64,000 nt of DNA from Augochlora pura (taxonomy: Eukaryota; Arthropoda; Insecta; Hymenoptera; Halictidae): NCBI RefSeq assembly GCF_028453695.1, contig NC_135778.1, forward strand, positions 7,202,166-7,266,165, given 5' to 3'. Below, in pieces: positions 37,473 to 49,470 of this stretch. Below the pieces are notes generated by a model. That model made no database searches. It saw only the letters and a program-made list of their open reading frames with translations, and had not been told where the DNA came from. Made by a program: the position numbers and the translations under genes. The stretch's first letter is position 1. Every line of letters begins with the position of its first letter.

Positions 37473-37813
37473 TTAACCCTTTGGCTACGGCAGACTTTGA
37501 CACGCATCGGCCGTACGGTACGATACCAATTCACTCGCGACGTCCACTGGGTACGGCGAAGTTTTTCGTTAGACACGCATTTCTGAAGAATTATATTGAA
37601 ATATTCAAAACACCGAGTTCTATTACATTAGATTAATATTACTTGAAGTGAATATTAATTTTAAGTTTTTTTTTTATAATATTTAATAATGAAATTTAAT
37701 AATAAACGGGCGAAACAGGCGAAATTTGATCTGGACGCCTATTGGCGCCTACAGTACCAGAAAGCCAACATGTGTCGGGCGCCAAGAGGCGCCAACAGTA
37801 GTCAAAGGGTTAA
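37473..37813. mobile_element. TTAA-flanked MITE with GGCGCC-rich right end (341 bp)
   Basis: TTAA at 37473-37476 and 37810-37813, with ends TTAACCCTTTGGCTACGGCA and reversed TTAACCCTTTGACTACTGTT. Near the right end TTGGCGCC and GGCGCC motifs appear in inverted pairs (37743-37796). No coding capacity. It ends about 20 bp before another copy of the old repeat. Confidence 0.82.
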
Positions 37814-37835
37814 TGCCTGCGTCCCGATAGTTATT

Positions 37836-38010
37836 CAAAATCGAGAAATAAATGTTTCCTGAGGTTATTTGAAGTAACTTTTTTCCTTTACGCAAATGCA
37901 ATTGATAACTTTGTTCGAGAGTTATTAACGAAAAACACTGACCAATGAGGGATGTCGCTCGTATGCCGCAAATCAGCTGATCTCGCTTCTCATTGGTCTC
38001 GCTCTCATAA
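37836..38010 (+). repeat. Old interspersed repeat copy (plus orientation), uninterrupted
   Basis: It contains AAGTAACTTTTTTCCTTTAC, GTTATTAACGAAAAACACTG and ACCAATGAG in the same order as the reverse complement of the interrupted 22.6-kb copy. A second CTCATTGGTC lies at 37991-38000. It carries the single, unoccupied TTAA (37924-37927) matching the site used by the MITE at 22673. Confidence 0.78.
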
Positions 38011-39229
38011 TTATTAAGTAAAGAACAAACGTTTCTGATTTGTATTAGTGCCATAGTGAGCAATAAGGTACCATGGAAAACGACTGCTAAGTTTATTCAT
38101 AGAAAACGAAACAGTTTTACAAATTTACAAAAATTCACTCTCTTTCCAGTGGCAATTACAACGTTTGTAAATTCCCCTTGTAAATGCTTTACTTTTACTA
38201 GTTTATCTTTATTTTAACGATAAATAATTCTTCTCGATGTGAACTGTAACACACTGATTTCTATAGCTTTGTGTAGCAAACACTGTACAAGCATAATAAA
38301 TATTTTTACAAGCAACGCTGAAAAGAACAAACCAAACCAAAGTATATGATGCATCTCAATTTCAGAAAATTATAATGCACTAAGGTGGAAAATTACAATG
38401 CATCAATATGAATCTTCTTTAACGTGGTGGAATGACAAATTCGACTCGGCGTGTTAATTATGTTATTATTAGACTGCGGATTTTATGCATTTATGGTAAA
38501 ACCGAGCTTGCGCAATCTAAAATGGTAATTATAATAATAATAATGCTATACTATGTTTCAGTTAATTAAAATTGTTGATGAAAGGAATAACTTTGTTTTT
38601 TAGTTTGTACCCATTGTAATCGCAAGTCTAGTTATTACATATCACGGTTATAAGGGGCCAGATGAATATATTCGGACGTCGACATTTTATAACATATCTA
38701 CGTACGCAAAGCTGCAGACTATATTTATAGAAGAGACCTGCGTCGGTAAATGTCAGCAAATATTTTTGATACGTATCGTGCGTTTCACAAACAAGCTCGG
38801 ATAGCCACGAAATGCTTTGTGGGTGGTGGAGGCAAAGCAGCGAATAAAATGTATCTCGGCCACAAGCGAACGCGATAGTGGGAATTAAAAGCCGCAATTA
38901 CATCGCGGCTACATACGATACGCTTAATGAGAAATTTTTCATACGTTCTGTGTTCGGTGTCCCGTAATTCTTTACGGTCGAATTCAATTATATATTCGGC
39001 GAGCAAATTGTTTCACGTTAGAAAGCCGAGAGAGAGAAAGAGAGAGAGAGAGCCTTCTTACAGAAGTATCCATTAGAAGCGGAAGAAATAGCACCGCACA
39101 GAGTAATACCACGAAACCGCAGTCGCGCCATCAAATTAGTATTTACCTCTGCGGGATTCCACGAAAAATCGAATCTCCTGTAATTGCGGAACTACTTCGC
39201 GCGAAGTTAAATATTTGCTGGTTTCTTTG
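38011..39229. other. AT-rich non-coding DNA; no gene seen
   Basis: ATA-rich segments and a GA microsatellite at 39028-39052. The minus-strand frames at 38628-39006 have no recognisable motif. Confidence 0.5.
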
Positions 39230-40568
39230 AGCTGTTCAACAGAGAAGTGCCAACGGCGAGAACCGAAGCGTCAACTGCTTCAACTTTAACCGGCTGATAC
39301 AATATTCTGGCGCAACACCTAGTCCGATCGAACGCGACCTCAACAAATTCAAACATCCTCCTCCTAATATTAGACAGGGCCGGTGTAGCGACTCTACAGA
39401 TCCCGGGACGAGGATCGGGACTGTTAGTCGCGTCCGGATACTCTGACATTGACGTACAGTTACCTCGATACCAAGTCGAACCTAGCTGAGAGAGGCCACG
39501 GAGCCGTTCAACCCCTGGTTGAAGGAAGGGTGGCAAGGAAAGCTATAACATCGACTGAGATTGGCTTTGGCGTGTTGGTACGTCGCTTCTCATTTGAATT
39601 TAGATTCGTCTCTCTCCCTCGCACCCTTTCCTTCCCTCGCCTTCTCCGTTCCGCACGTTCAAACCGACCGCCCCGTGCATCGCTCTTCATCTACTTTTCT
39701 CGTCGTAGCGCAGGCATCGACGCTGCGTGTCTCAGGCAGCAGCCGGGGACACTCTGTTCTACACAGACAGCCCAAAACGCTTTCCATCTAGTCGGAAGAC
39801 TTAACGCGCCGCTCGCGACTCTCCCGACTCGCGCCATAATCCGAGGAATTTGAGGAGTACGTGTTTGACGTTCGAGGCGCTTTATACGTGCCTCCGGTGT
39901 GCAACGACGAATGAACGGGGCTCGGCTTCCGCGTCGTTAGAACGTTACGTCGAATGTCTTCAATCCGGACAGATGTACGACTTCCACTACAATAAGCGGC
40001 CGGAACAAGTTCCGACTTCTTCGGTACGAATGCTGCAGAGTTCCAATCGCATCGGGCCCCGGGGAAGACGCGCGGCGAGGACTCGCTCGGCGACGGAGGA
40101 TTTTAAATTCGTCCCTCCTGCGACAGCGAGCCAGGTTCTCGTGGGAGAAGATGTACTCGACCAAAGTGAATTGGATATTGAAGTGGAAACCGGCGAGGCA
40201 CGACGCCGCTCCGTGGAGGAAACCCTGATGCGCGACGCGTAACACGACCAACAGACTGCTAAATGCGGGACACCTGGACATTCATGATGACACAAATGGT
40301 TACACCGAGTCCCGCTACTGGAGGATCATATACAATGGCAAGCCGGCGTGCAGCGTCAGTTTGCGAGCCACGCGAAGACTATAGACAGTCCTGATATTTT
40401 CTCCCAGAGGAATCTCAAGAGTAACATGCCGCTCCTGCGAGCGGCGAGGAACAGGGGCCGAGCGGGCTGCCGCTAACTGAAGGAGATCGCAGCGGATCCG
40501 GCACAGGTTCGAGTGATCCGGGCTCTAGATTCTGGAGCAAATCAACGCGGAGCCGTGAACTTCCAACC
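39230..40568. other. CpG-rich island of unknown role
   Basis: GC-rich block of about 1.3 kb between AT-rich flanks. Frames of 100-134 codons stay open on both strands, which composition alone can explain, and no domain is recognisable in any of them. In bees and ants such islands often hold 5' exons, so a promoter or 5'UTR is possible. It is followed directly by the short frame at 40569-40760. Confidence 0.35.
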
Positions 40569-40760
40569 ATGCCGAAACTGACCCAAATTGTCACAATAAT
40601 GCGGGAAAAGTTACATAAATTCTACAAAATGCCCTTAAAGGTTTTTCAACTATTCTTATGCCAAGATGGCTTAGAAGCTAAATTAATGAATTCTAATGTA
40701 AAGAATGTTAAACGAAGTCGCAACGATGAATATATACAATATGTACAATCGTTAAAGTAA
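40569..40760 (+). other. Short ORF (63 codons) with a donor-like end, not recognised
   Basis: The ATG has reasonable insect context (CCAACCATGCC) and opens a lysine-rich frame beginning MPKLTQIVTIMREKLHKFYK. The last lysine codon overlaps GTAAGA (40757-40762), a possible splice donor. It follows a CpG-rich island, as a first coding exon might. No homologue is recognised, and the frame could be chance. Confidence 0.2.
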
Positions 40761-41330
40761 GATATACTATAAAACTATTTTTGTATACACTTTGACTTCA
40801 ATATTTTTCAAATCTTGAAGAAAATAGTTTTAAAACGTAACAAAAATACTTTTAAAGTTCACGTGAATAAACAATGTGATATGCGATTGAAAAAATAAAA
40901 TATATTGTGTTCTATACGTAGTAATAACTAACTATACGCAATCTGTTAAATTTACATAATCGACGAAAAGAAAATTTCTCTTAGCGATCCAGTATAAAAG
41001 TAGAGAACTACATAAAACATAACCTGACATAACCTTCCCTTGCAGGCCGTGGCAAGTTCCCTTAGGATTTCTTTCGGGTTAACCTTTTGCAGTCGAGGCT
41101 GAATTCAAATATAACATGCCATTTAAAATACTATCTTATCCAACTCTGATGGTCAACGATTTATTATATCGCCGTGAAACGCATGCGTTATAGAAACCAT
41201 GGTGGACGATCGGAGACGGTTGTAATCCCGGACGCGCAACCTGACGAAAAATATCAGCAATTTTCGAAATCTGTCTTTGCCGCTATCGAAACAGGCCGAG
41301 AGCCGATGCTCGCGTAAGACGTGCCACGGT
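40761..41330. other. AT-rich non-coding DNA; no gene seen
   Basis: It contains ACATAACCTGACATAACCTT at 41017-41036, a short motif also found near 35812. A single TTAACCTTTTGC at 41079 resembles a family A end but has no partner. Confidence 0.5.
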
Positions 41331-41530
41331 AGAGGAGGGGGGGAGAGAAATATTGGCAAATAGCGGAGGAGACAAGAAAACTGAACGCAACGAAGAAGGG
41401 AGGGGGGGGGGGAGGAGGAGGAGGGGGTTGGCGTCGTGGGTTGGCGGTCGGGAGAGGGTAAGTTGGTTGGTTCGACGGTTGGAAAGGTCGGGGGCATCTA
41501 AGGCGGGGGGTGGGGAGGGGGGGATAGAGG
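41331..41530 (+). repeat. G-rich tract with quadruplex potential
   Basis: About 200 bp very rich in G on the plus strand, with runs of 7, 11 (41402-41412), 5, 6 and 7 G. The complementary minus-strand frames are Pro/Ser low-complexity artefacts. Confidence 0.75.
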
Positions 41531-44500
41531 AGTTTGAACTGCAGAGAATAAACTTGGCGGTGGCACTGCTGGCTGTCTGGATGGCTGGCGAAGGGTTTGC
41601 CGAGGGGATGGAGGTTCGACGGGAAGATCGGCGAGGGGTCGACAACAGAGGGTGCGGGTCGGGCGCGGATTCGCGCGCCCGGCTCGCTGCGGGATCGACT
41701 GCGGAGGCAGACCGGGGGGACGCGGTGAGTTATCGCAGCAACTATCTGCTCAACTGGCCGGATTTATTTCTATAGGTACAATCTGCTGCGCAAAATAAAG
41801 TATTTTGAAAATAAGAAGGAAGACGAGACGATTGAGCCCCGAGATATCGCCGACCATTTGTTCCACGACGGACGCGCGTCTCGGCGAGCTCGCGACCGTT
41901 CCGCGGGAGGATTTTCTTTTGCATGTAGAATATTCGCGGTAACCTCGTTCTAACCCTCGTGCATTCTACATATACGATGCCGTAGAAAATACTGTAAAAC
42001 GTCGATTATCCAAGCAATAGAGAAACAAAGTCAATCCGATAACACCGATATCGCGAATAATGAAAATGGCGTATAATCTGTGAGTACAACAGCGAAAATA
42101 TTGAAATACATATTTATTTGATATAGCTTAACAATAAAATAATGAGGAGACTTTAGGAAACAAAGAGAAATTTTATTCGATATTGCATCGTTACTGTAAC
42201 TGAAAACAATTAAACCTTCCTTTGAAGTTGGCACAAACACATTGTCTTCGTCGCTTGAAATATTTGGCGTTAAATAAAGTTTATATATAAAATTTTATTT
42301 CTATATTTTATAGATTCATTTTTGTCATGATACTTTTTCAAATTATTCGAATAAATACATAAAATAATTTACGACGAATAATAAATTATTCGAATAAAAT
42401 ATTCCTCCAAAACCCAATATATTATGCATTTTTAATTATCAATATTTTTGGTAGTTTACAGTGATGCTAACATCATAGATCATTAGCAACTATTCCATCT
42501 GCTGGTTCTATATTTTTGAGGTTATGGCATTCTAATTACGTTATATACAACGACTGATTTGTCAATAATGAACGAAATAATTGCAATTTGATGTTCTTCG
42601 AATGATAAATTTATAGCAAAATCAGCGCCGATGCTAAAAGGCGCAATGTTTGCGCGACATATAAACGCTAGCAAGCGACTTGAAATGTTTACACTTCAAA
42701 CGGTTCAAATGTTTCGATGCAATTTAATTAAAACTCAACTACGCTCGATAAATTCAGTGAAATATTCTCTTTACTATATTATTGGACAGAAATGAAACTG
42801 GATTCTCTGTAATTGTCGGACATACTTGCGAAAGGAAAATAAGCTACCGTGTACATAGCAGGTTTCTCTTCGCACACTGCAACAATATTGACTTTCCTGA
42901 TGGATCATTCGACGGAGAAGAAAATGAAATATAATAATAATTCTTTCTACTTAATGCGTGTCTTGTTTTAGAGGTAAATTATCGAATGACGGCCAAGATA
43001 AGTTGCAGAATAATTCCATCGAAGTACCATCTCTTACCTTCCATTTTTAAACTGATTTCGATCGATCGTTTAGTTTCTTATTTTATTCATGTCTGCATGT
43101 ACCACGGGTTTATAGATCGAAACGTCTTCTTTACCGCGACCTGCAAAAACATGATATACGATTCTTTTTATCATTTTAATGAGTGAGTGTGTTTCCCTGT
43201 GACAGGAGTGGAAACGAAGTCGGTCCATCTCCCCTTCTTTTACCGTTAGAATAGAATAATAAAAGTAACAAAATAAAAATAAAATAATTAACAAAAATAC
43301 ATTAGAAATTCTAATACGGAATAGAAAGAATGGATGAAACAAATAACTACGTTCGGTTTTCTTGGTGTTAATTTTTAAATTCGCTTCTTTCCACCGTGCG
43401 AGAAATAGATTTACCCAAGTTCGTGTTTAATATTCCGAATATCGCGCATTACGTTCGGGTTGATTTGAAATCCGGACAATGGTTTCCGTATGAATGGAAT
43501 GAAACAAGGGCTCGTATCAAAAATCATTTTTTCATTGACCCGCGCAAATTGCGCCGCGCACTAACAATGGCCTAATGCGATTAATCGGACAATTACGGTT
43601 TCGAATTAACATTCGATCCGGCGGTATTTGTAAATCGGAACGGGCCACGTTAAAATTCACAGGGAAGCATGACCATGTAAAATATGTTGAAATTAGATAC
43701 ACGTATATAATAACGGGGCCGTGCACGTAGGAAATAAATTGACCGGATAATTCAAACAATCACGCAATTAATAGTGAACGCGCCACGGCAAAAGTACGTA
43801 TTACGGGCCAAATTGTTCCGGCACCGAAATTCATTCGAAATGTTTTCACGGTGCAGTGGGTTTCGTATAATGATTATTCATCTGTGCTGCTGAGAGCGAC
43901 ATCGCGTATTAACTGCCGTGGCACGGCGATATCCTAACAAACAATGAGTATAAATCCACTACAGATATAGAACAGTAGATATTAATTCCTGTTCCATCAA
44001 AATCTTTTATTCGAACGAATAAAATCCTCGATTTATCCGCCCGAGAGTGAAATTATACCTTTAAGTGAACAAAGAGAGTGGTTATAAATTAAAACAGAAC
44101 AAAACTGTCTAGAGAACAACTGTTATATATTATTACCATAATCGCCTGACTTTTAATTGCAACGGGTCGCATGAAATTATAAATTATATAAATTTCTTTC
44201 TTAAGAGTTTAAAACACTCTTACGACTTTAGTTGTAGAACACAAGTTTGTACATAAATTTATTATAAATCTATAAATTCATTTAACATGATATAAACACA
44301 ATAGAAATAGAAATAGAAATAAATGCGTTAATATTTTTATGAAGAGAATGACGAGCTAACTCGACTAGTATAATAGATGGTTCCATTGAAAAAATAAATT
44401 TGACGAAAGTTAAAATCGTTAGATCTTAATTTTTAGTTAGATTTCGAGTGTCTCGACTTGAATACCACTTTCTCAAGAACGAATTCAGGAATTGGCACCG

Positions 44501-44948
44501 GGACGTCAAGCAAGTGTTTCATTAATTTTTAATGAAATGAAAATTTCGACTTTCGGTCGGCTAATCGAGGCAAACGCTCCGCCGTGCGTTGCGAGTCTAA
44601 CAGATTGAAAGCACAATTGAAACTAAACGTTTCCCATGCTGCCTCGGTTCTACGGAAACCATCAGCGGGATTAAACGTTAAATTTTGGATCGACAGCCTG
44701 AAAATCCGAGAACGGTAGAAAAATACGAGCCAACATTCTTTCGAGTATCCTTTCTAATTTATCGGATCGTAGGAAACCAATAGGAGTCAACGCTCGCGTT
44801 CCAATCAACAATCTTCGAACAGACGTTAATTAGATTTCTCTGGACCGTGTATCTCTCCTCGCCACGTTGTTAGCTCAAAGAGCAAAGAGCTCGAGGTCTG
44901 GGGAATACGTTAAAATTCACTGACGTACGAATAATTATGACAGAGCGC

Positions 44949-44980
44949 CGGCGGTGGTGGCGGTGGTGGTGGTGGTGGGG
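44949..44980. repeat. (GGT)n repeat
   Basis: Roughly nine GGT/GGC units; the minus-strand frame reads as poly-proline. Confidence 0.9.
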
Positions 44981-45201
44981 GGCGCCGGTCTGCGGGAGTA
45001 TCGATAAATCTCCAGCGACCGTAACCCGTGGAAAAATTGCGAGTACGTGCGCGCGTCCTTATCGCGAAAATACGAAAATTTCGAATGCATGAGGCTCGAT
45101 TTTGCCGATGGGACACGACGCAGTCAACGGACAGATGTCCGGGCGGGCCGCGCGGCGCACTTATTATTCCTCGCTGGCCGACACCCGTTCGAATATCCCC
45201 A

Positions 45202-45217
45202 CGCGCGCGCGCGCGCG
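45202..45217. repeat. Alternating (CG)8 tract, Z-DNA-prone
   Basis: Perfect alternating CG followed by GGG. A near-identical tract lies at 57302-57317. Confidence 0.85.
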
Positions 45218-45548
45218 GGGACGCGTTTCGAGTCATGCTTCATGAATTTTCAGTAACGTTTCGATAAAGTGAATTAACAGAGTCTCATTCCGGACGGACC
45301 CCCCGGCTTGGTAACCGTGGAATTCGATAATTCCGATCCCGCAACGGTCGCCCGGGTACGCGCTTATTTCTCGGGGAATGTGTTTGTCCGCGCGATCGCC
45401 TCGCCGCCATTCGGGAATCGAAGGGAACAATTATTATGTAAGCGGAGGCGCGATGTTTGGAAGACACGAGAGCCTCGATTTGCATCGAACCGCGGTAACT
45501 CTCGGCCGTAGGAACAGAGAACGGGGTAAGGTAGATAGATGGCTAGAT

Positions 45549-45549
<1 letters not shown>

Positions 45550-45607
<58 letters not shown>
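45550..45607. repeat. (GA)n microsatellite, 58 bp uninterrupted
   Basis: The longest uninterrupted dinucleotide run in the window. Confidence 0.97.
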
Positions 45608-45610
<3 letters not shown>

Positions 45611-47593
45611 CACCGACTACCGTCGTTCCGCACAAGCTAAATTGCATTACCCGCCGGTGCTCGGAATATTTTCCGCGGCGCCTTCACTCCCGACAACCTG
45701 CTTATCAATTTTGGACCCGAAGCAATTTGCTCGCGTCCGTCTTCCCCGGCGGATTCCTGAAATTCAGGATATCGTGCGCGATCTCTTATCGATGATGACT
45801 GTGCAAGAACGAGGCGTGCACAGTTTTTTAGCGATGGTCTCGCGACTATGTTCTTGACGGCGGTGGTTGCGATAAGAGCCTGGCGAAAGTGATCGAAAAC
45901 GCTCGTTGCTTTTCAACAGTGGTTGAAAGAACAGTTGCGTTATCAGGTTCGGTTCTTAAAAAGAAGAAGAAGAGACTCACAACCGTTATACAGAGTGAAT
46001 GATACCGCAATTGGAAAACTAAATATATACTCTTCCCTATAATGCTACAAATTGGAATTTTAATAAACATCTTTTCATGACCGTATCTTATCATTATTTA
46101 AATAATCGAAACTGAATGTGTGTTTGTCGTTTTCCAAAAATTTCAACGTTTAAATCTACGGAAGATTCAGTGATAAACAAATTTTCCAATGTTTTTAGAA
46201 ACGTTTCAATTTACGGTTCCTAATATTATGTAAAAACGTTTCAATTTACGGTTCCTAATATTATGTAAAAACATTTCACGAGACAAAGAACGGTAGAATG
46301 CGAAAATAATGTCTCCAGCTTCAAAATGAATCCTGATTTACTTCTGTACCATTTTTTCTAGGAAATTGTAACGGTTTTAAACGTTGACGGTTTTTCGATT
46401 ATCGGAAACTGAACGTACAAACATCGTTTCGAGTCACTGGATAACTCCCGCTCCCCGTTAAAAATAGAGGAAAATATAAAAGAAACTTTTGGACTGTTTA
46501 AAAAATTCTATTATCGAATACTACGCTTTTTCATAGAACTCCATCAGTCCAGTTACATTTGCGCGGAATGCAATTTTCGTTCGGAAGTCTTTTTTTCAGT
46601 TTCTAAATCTTTCATATAAATATTTTTTTCTGAATCTCGACATGTAATGAAATTTCAAAAATATTACATTGCTGTTTTAATTTCTCTGCAATAACTGAAA
46701 TATAGGAATCTTCGTTTATTTAATTTAAATTCATTCTAAATTCCATATCGTTCTTATATTTGATTCATAAAAGAAAAATATTGTTTTTTATCTCCTCGTT
46801 GAAATAATTACTGCTTTAATCGTATTTTCATTTAATTCTGTGTCAAATTAATGCCATAAATAAAATGCTATAACAAATAAAGGAAATGATTTACTGTTTA
46901 TAAAAATCTAAATTATTTGGTGGATTTTGCTATTTTTTTCAAAGTTACTTTGAATAATTGATTTACGCGATTCTTTTTTTTAGTGGATGCCATACGACAT
47001 TATACTCTATAAATTACAGAGATCTAAAATATATATATTCCTTGTTATACTAATAAACTTAAAAAAGATAGTATCTCAGTCTTGTAAGTTATTCTGTTCT
47101 AAAAGGTGTCCGGATATTAATGCGAGCCGCTGTATCTCTTTCATTGCGCCTCTTCCCTACATGATACAGCCGGCAATTGAAAAGGTAATTTACGGCTGAA
47201 TTTCCAATAAATGAATCCCCAGATTCGATGCCAAAACCAATATACAATAAGGTAGGACGGATTAATGTGCTACCGAAACAATAATACTGCAAACATACTG
47301 TTCATACGGTCCCCGAGGTTATCGATAATTTGCCGGCACGTTCCGAAAATAAAATCGCCGTCGCGAAGACGGCGGAGACAAACGGTCCGGGACGTGTTAA
47401 AATTTCCCGGGACACGCCTAAAAATATAACCTCGAGGCAGAGAACGAAGTTCCGCGGCAAATGCAATTACCGACAGGCGAATAAAGCGTTTCAACGAGCG
47501 ACCAACGGCGGCCAGGGAGAGACGGCGGACTTTTAGAACACATAATATGAAGAACCGATGCTGCGGAGGAGTGTCGATAAACGTGACGATGAC
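45608..47593. other. Non-coding DNA; no gene seen
   Basis: AT-rich from 45950 to 47280 and GC-rich on either side. A 35-bp tandem duplication lies at 46201-46270. No exon supported. Confidence 0.5.
46201..46270 (+). repeat. 35-bp perfect tandem duplication
   Basis: The unit starting ACGTTTCAATTTACGGTTCC is repeated exactly at 46201-46235 and 46236-46270. A degenerate third start (ACATTTCACG) follows. Confidence 0.93.
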
Positions 47594-47624
47594 GGGGGGG
47601 GGGGGGGGGGGGGGGAAAAAAAAA
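47594..47624 (+). repeat. G22 homopolymer followed by A9
   Basis: Twenty-two G then nine A. The minus-strand frames across it are poly-proline artefacts. Confidence 0.9.
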
Positions 47625-48604
47625 CAAAAGCGCGACGGGAATCGGACGTAGGAATAATATGGAAACTTCCGGCCAGGGTGGAGAGGGCTGGGAACGACGG
47701 GGCTCGACGGCGACACACGTTCAACCCCTCAAAATGAAATTCTACGGGTACCATTACTCGCGTTGCTGGACAGATTTATTCGGCAGTCATGGTGATTCCG
47801 TGAGCGACCAATCGCGGGCGCGGATGCTCTCCCGAGATACAGATCGTGATTCCTCCTTTCCGTGGTTACCGAACGGGTCGCGCGAACGAGAAAATACTGA
47901 GGATCCCCGGTTAAAATAGCATCGCGGCGTGGCCGGTGAATGCGTTTTCGAAGCACTCGAATGTAGATAAAGTACCGAGGAAATGGCCACTTCAGATACC
48001 CGACCGCCACGTATCAGATAATCTTGCTGAAGCATTCGCGTGTTTGCGGCCTCAATGAAATAAACGATGGGATTAATTGCGTCGATTCACGCCGCGCCGC
48101 GCCGCGCCGGCGCGCATCGGAGATTTGAACGCGTGCAGACGCGCGGATACGTGTCTTTTGATGTTTAACAGTAGATTCACGAACAGTGCCACTTTGACGC
48201 ATTTATAATTTTATCGTTATATGTATTATCGGCAAAGTTTGAAATCCGGCATTCTATAGAATGCCTAGGCATTGCATGCAATGCCACGTGTTTTCATTTG
48301 TATACTTTAATATACCGTAAAGAATTTTGCTCCTTCCAATGTATATTTATTTAAATGGTGTGAAGTCAAAGTTCTATTAGTTTTCCGAATACTTTTGGGA
48401 GTCACTGTATAACTTTGCAAAGTGTCCCATTCAAAGATTTGTATTTAATTATCTCGTAAACTGTAGATTGTTTCTAAAAGTATTCTAAATAAAATTTACC
48501 CTGTTTCAAGAGGACATTTTAGGATAATCATAAAGTTTTTCTAGATAGATTACCCTCCGAGGTTTAAAAGTGTCCGTATTTAATCCTATTAAATATTTGT
48601 TGTA
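47625..48604. other. Non-coding DNA; no gene seen
   Basis: GC-rich to 48150, with a CCGCG pentamer repeat at 48092-48112, then AT-rich. The Tc1-like end listed separately lies within it. Confidence 0.5.
48310..48407 (+). mobile_element. Tc1-like right-end fragment
   Basis: It ends GAATACTTTTGGGAGTCACTG followed by TA (48408-48409), the typical inward-out reading of a Tc1-family right terminus. No matching left end or transposase frame was found. The left limit is approximate. Confidence 0.55.
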
Positions 48605-49195
48605 TTAGGGTGGTGCATATGAAATGTCGGATGTTTACGTAAATATATAAAACTGTATATCTTTTTTCAAAAGCTGTTGATTTAATCAAAATATGCCTCG
48701 TTTGCTTTACTACACCCTTTTCAACAAGATGTCAATACAGAAATGCCTGTCTTAAACAAATTCTGATCTTTCGAATTAATTAACTCTGATATGGAATATT
48801 TCAGACTGTCTTCATTTATATCCCTTTGTGGACGGCGGCGCTCGACGGGCGAGCTTCGCTGTGGACGACGTGTATTGGAGCGCGCAGTATTTTGGGCGGA
48901 TATATCCGCCAGCCGTCCGCTAAGGGATATACTATTTAGTCCGTAAAGGCTCGGACAGATTTTGAGCAGTTTTAGGACGGTGTTGCCATTACACGTTGCT
49001 CGGCTGAGGAATGTGACAGCGACCTGTCATAAATAATGTCGGGATTAAGAGAAATAGAACGAACTCCAGTATGAAAAACGTAAACACTTGAGTTTTTCTT
49101 CTCTGGCGTCAGCGATAAGACGTTGCCAGTAGGTTCGCCCTCGGCTTACTCGCTTACTCGCTTAAAAATCCGACATTTCATATGCACCAACCTAA
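48605..49195. mobile_element. Deletion derivative of the 33-kb mariner-like element (591 bp)
   Basis: TA flanks at 48603-48604 and 49196-49197. The first ~535 bp match 33374-33908 closely, including one GC-rich arm and a perfect GGCGGATATATCCGCC (48895-48910). The sequence then jumps at GGTTCGCCCTC to the last ~40 bp of the element. About 795 bp of the long copy is missing, including the 43-bp array and the right GC arm. CTTACTCG is repeated at the junction. No coding capacity. Confidence 0.9.
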
Positions 49196-49252
49196 TATTT
49201 AAAACCTTATCCACCTTGTACAGCTCAGTAAACCCATAAAGATTTCAAGCGC

Positions 49253-49470
49253 TCAACCCTTTGCACTTGAAGCGAAATTAACACTAAATTGAAAATAACT
49301 TTTCTGAGTCTTGGTATTTCCATTTTATATGTCTTTGTGATTCATGTAACAAAATTACACGTTTAACGGTTCTTAAAATATCAAAAATTGAACTGATAAA
49401 ATTATTTTTAAAGATGACATAACAATCTCTAATGACGCCTTGGTGTCGCCGCTCGAGTGCAATGGATTAA
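49253..49470 (+). mobile_element. TTAA-type MITE, family A, copy 3 (218 bp)
   Basis: The left end CAACCCTTTGCACTTGAAGC and the right end reversed (TTAATCCATTGCACTCGAGC) match family A. The left TTAA has decayed to TCAA (49253-49256); the right TTAA is intact (49467-49470). Same orientation as the 24177-24401 copy. Confidence 0.82.

Larger units (their letters stand above)
41531..45549. other. Non-coding DNA; no gene seen
   Basis: GC-rich to 41920, AT-rich from 42000 to 44880, GC-rich again from 44900. It holds an ATAGAA triplication (44300-44322), a GGT repeat (44949-44980) and alternating CG at 45202-45217. No exon or RNA gene recognised. Confidence 0.5.

Noticed and set aside
41079..41100. 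TTAACCTTTTGCAGTCGAGG as another family A MITE
   Set aside because: Only one end is present. No matching right end or internal family A sequence was found downstream.
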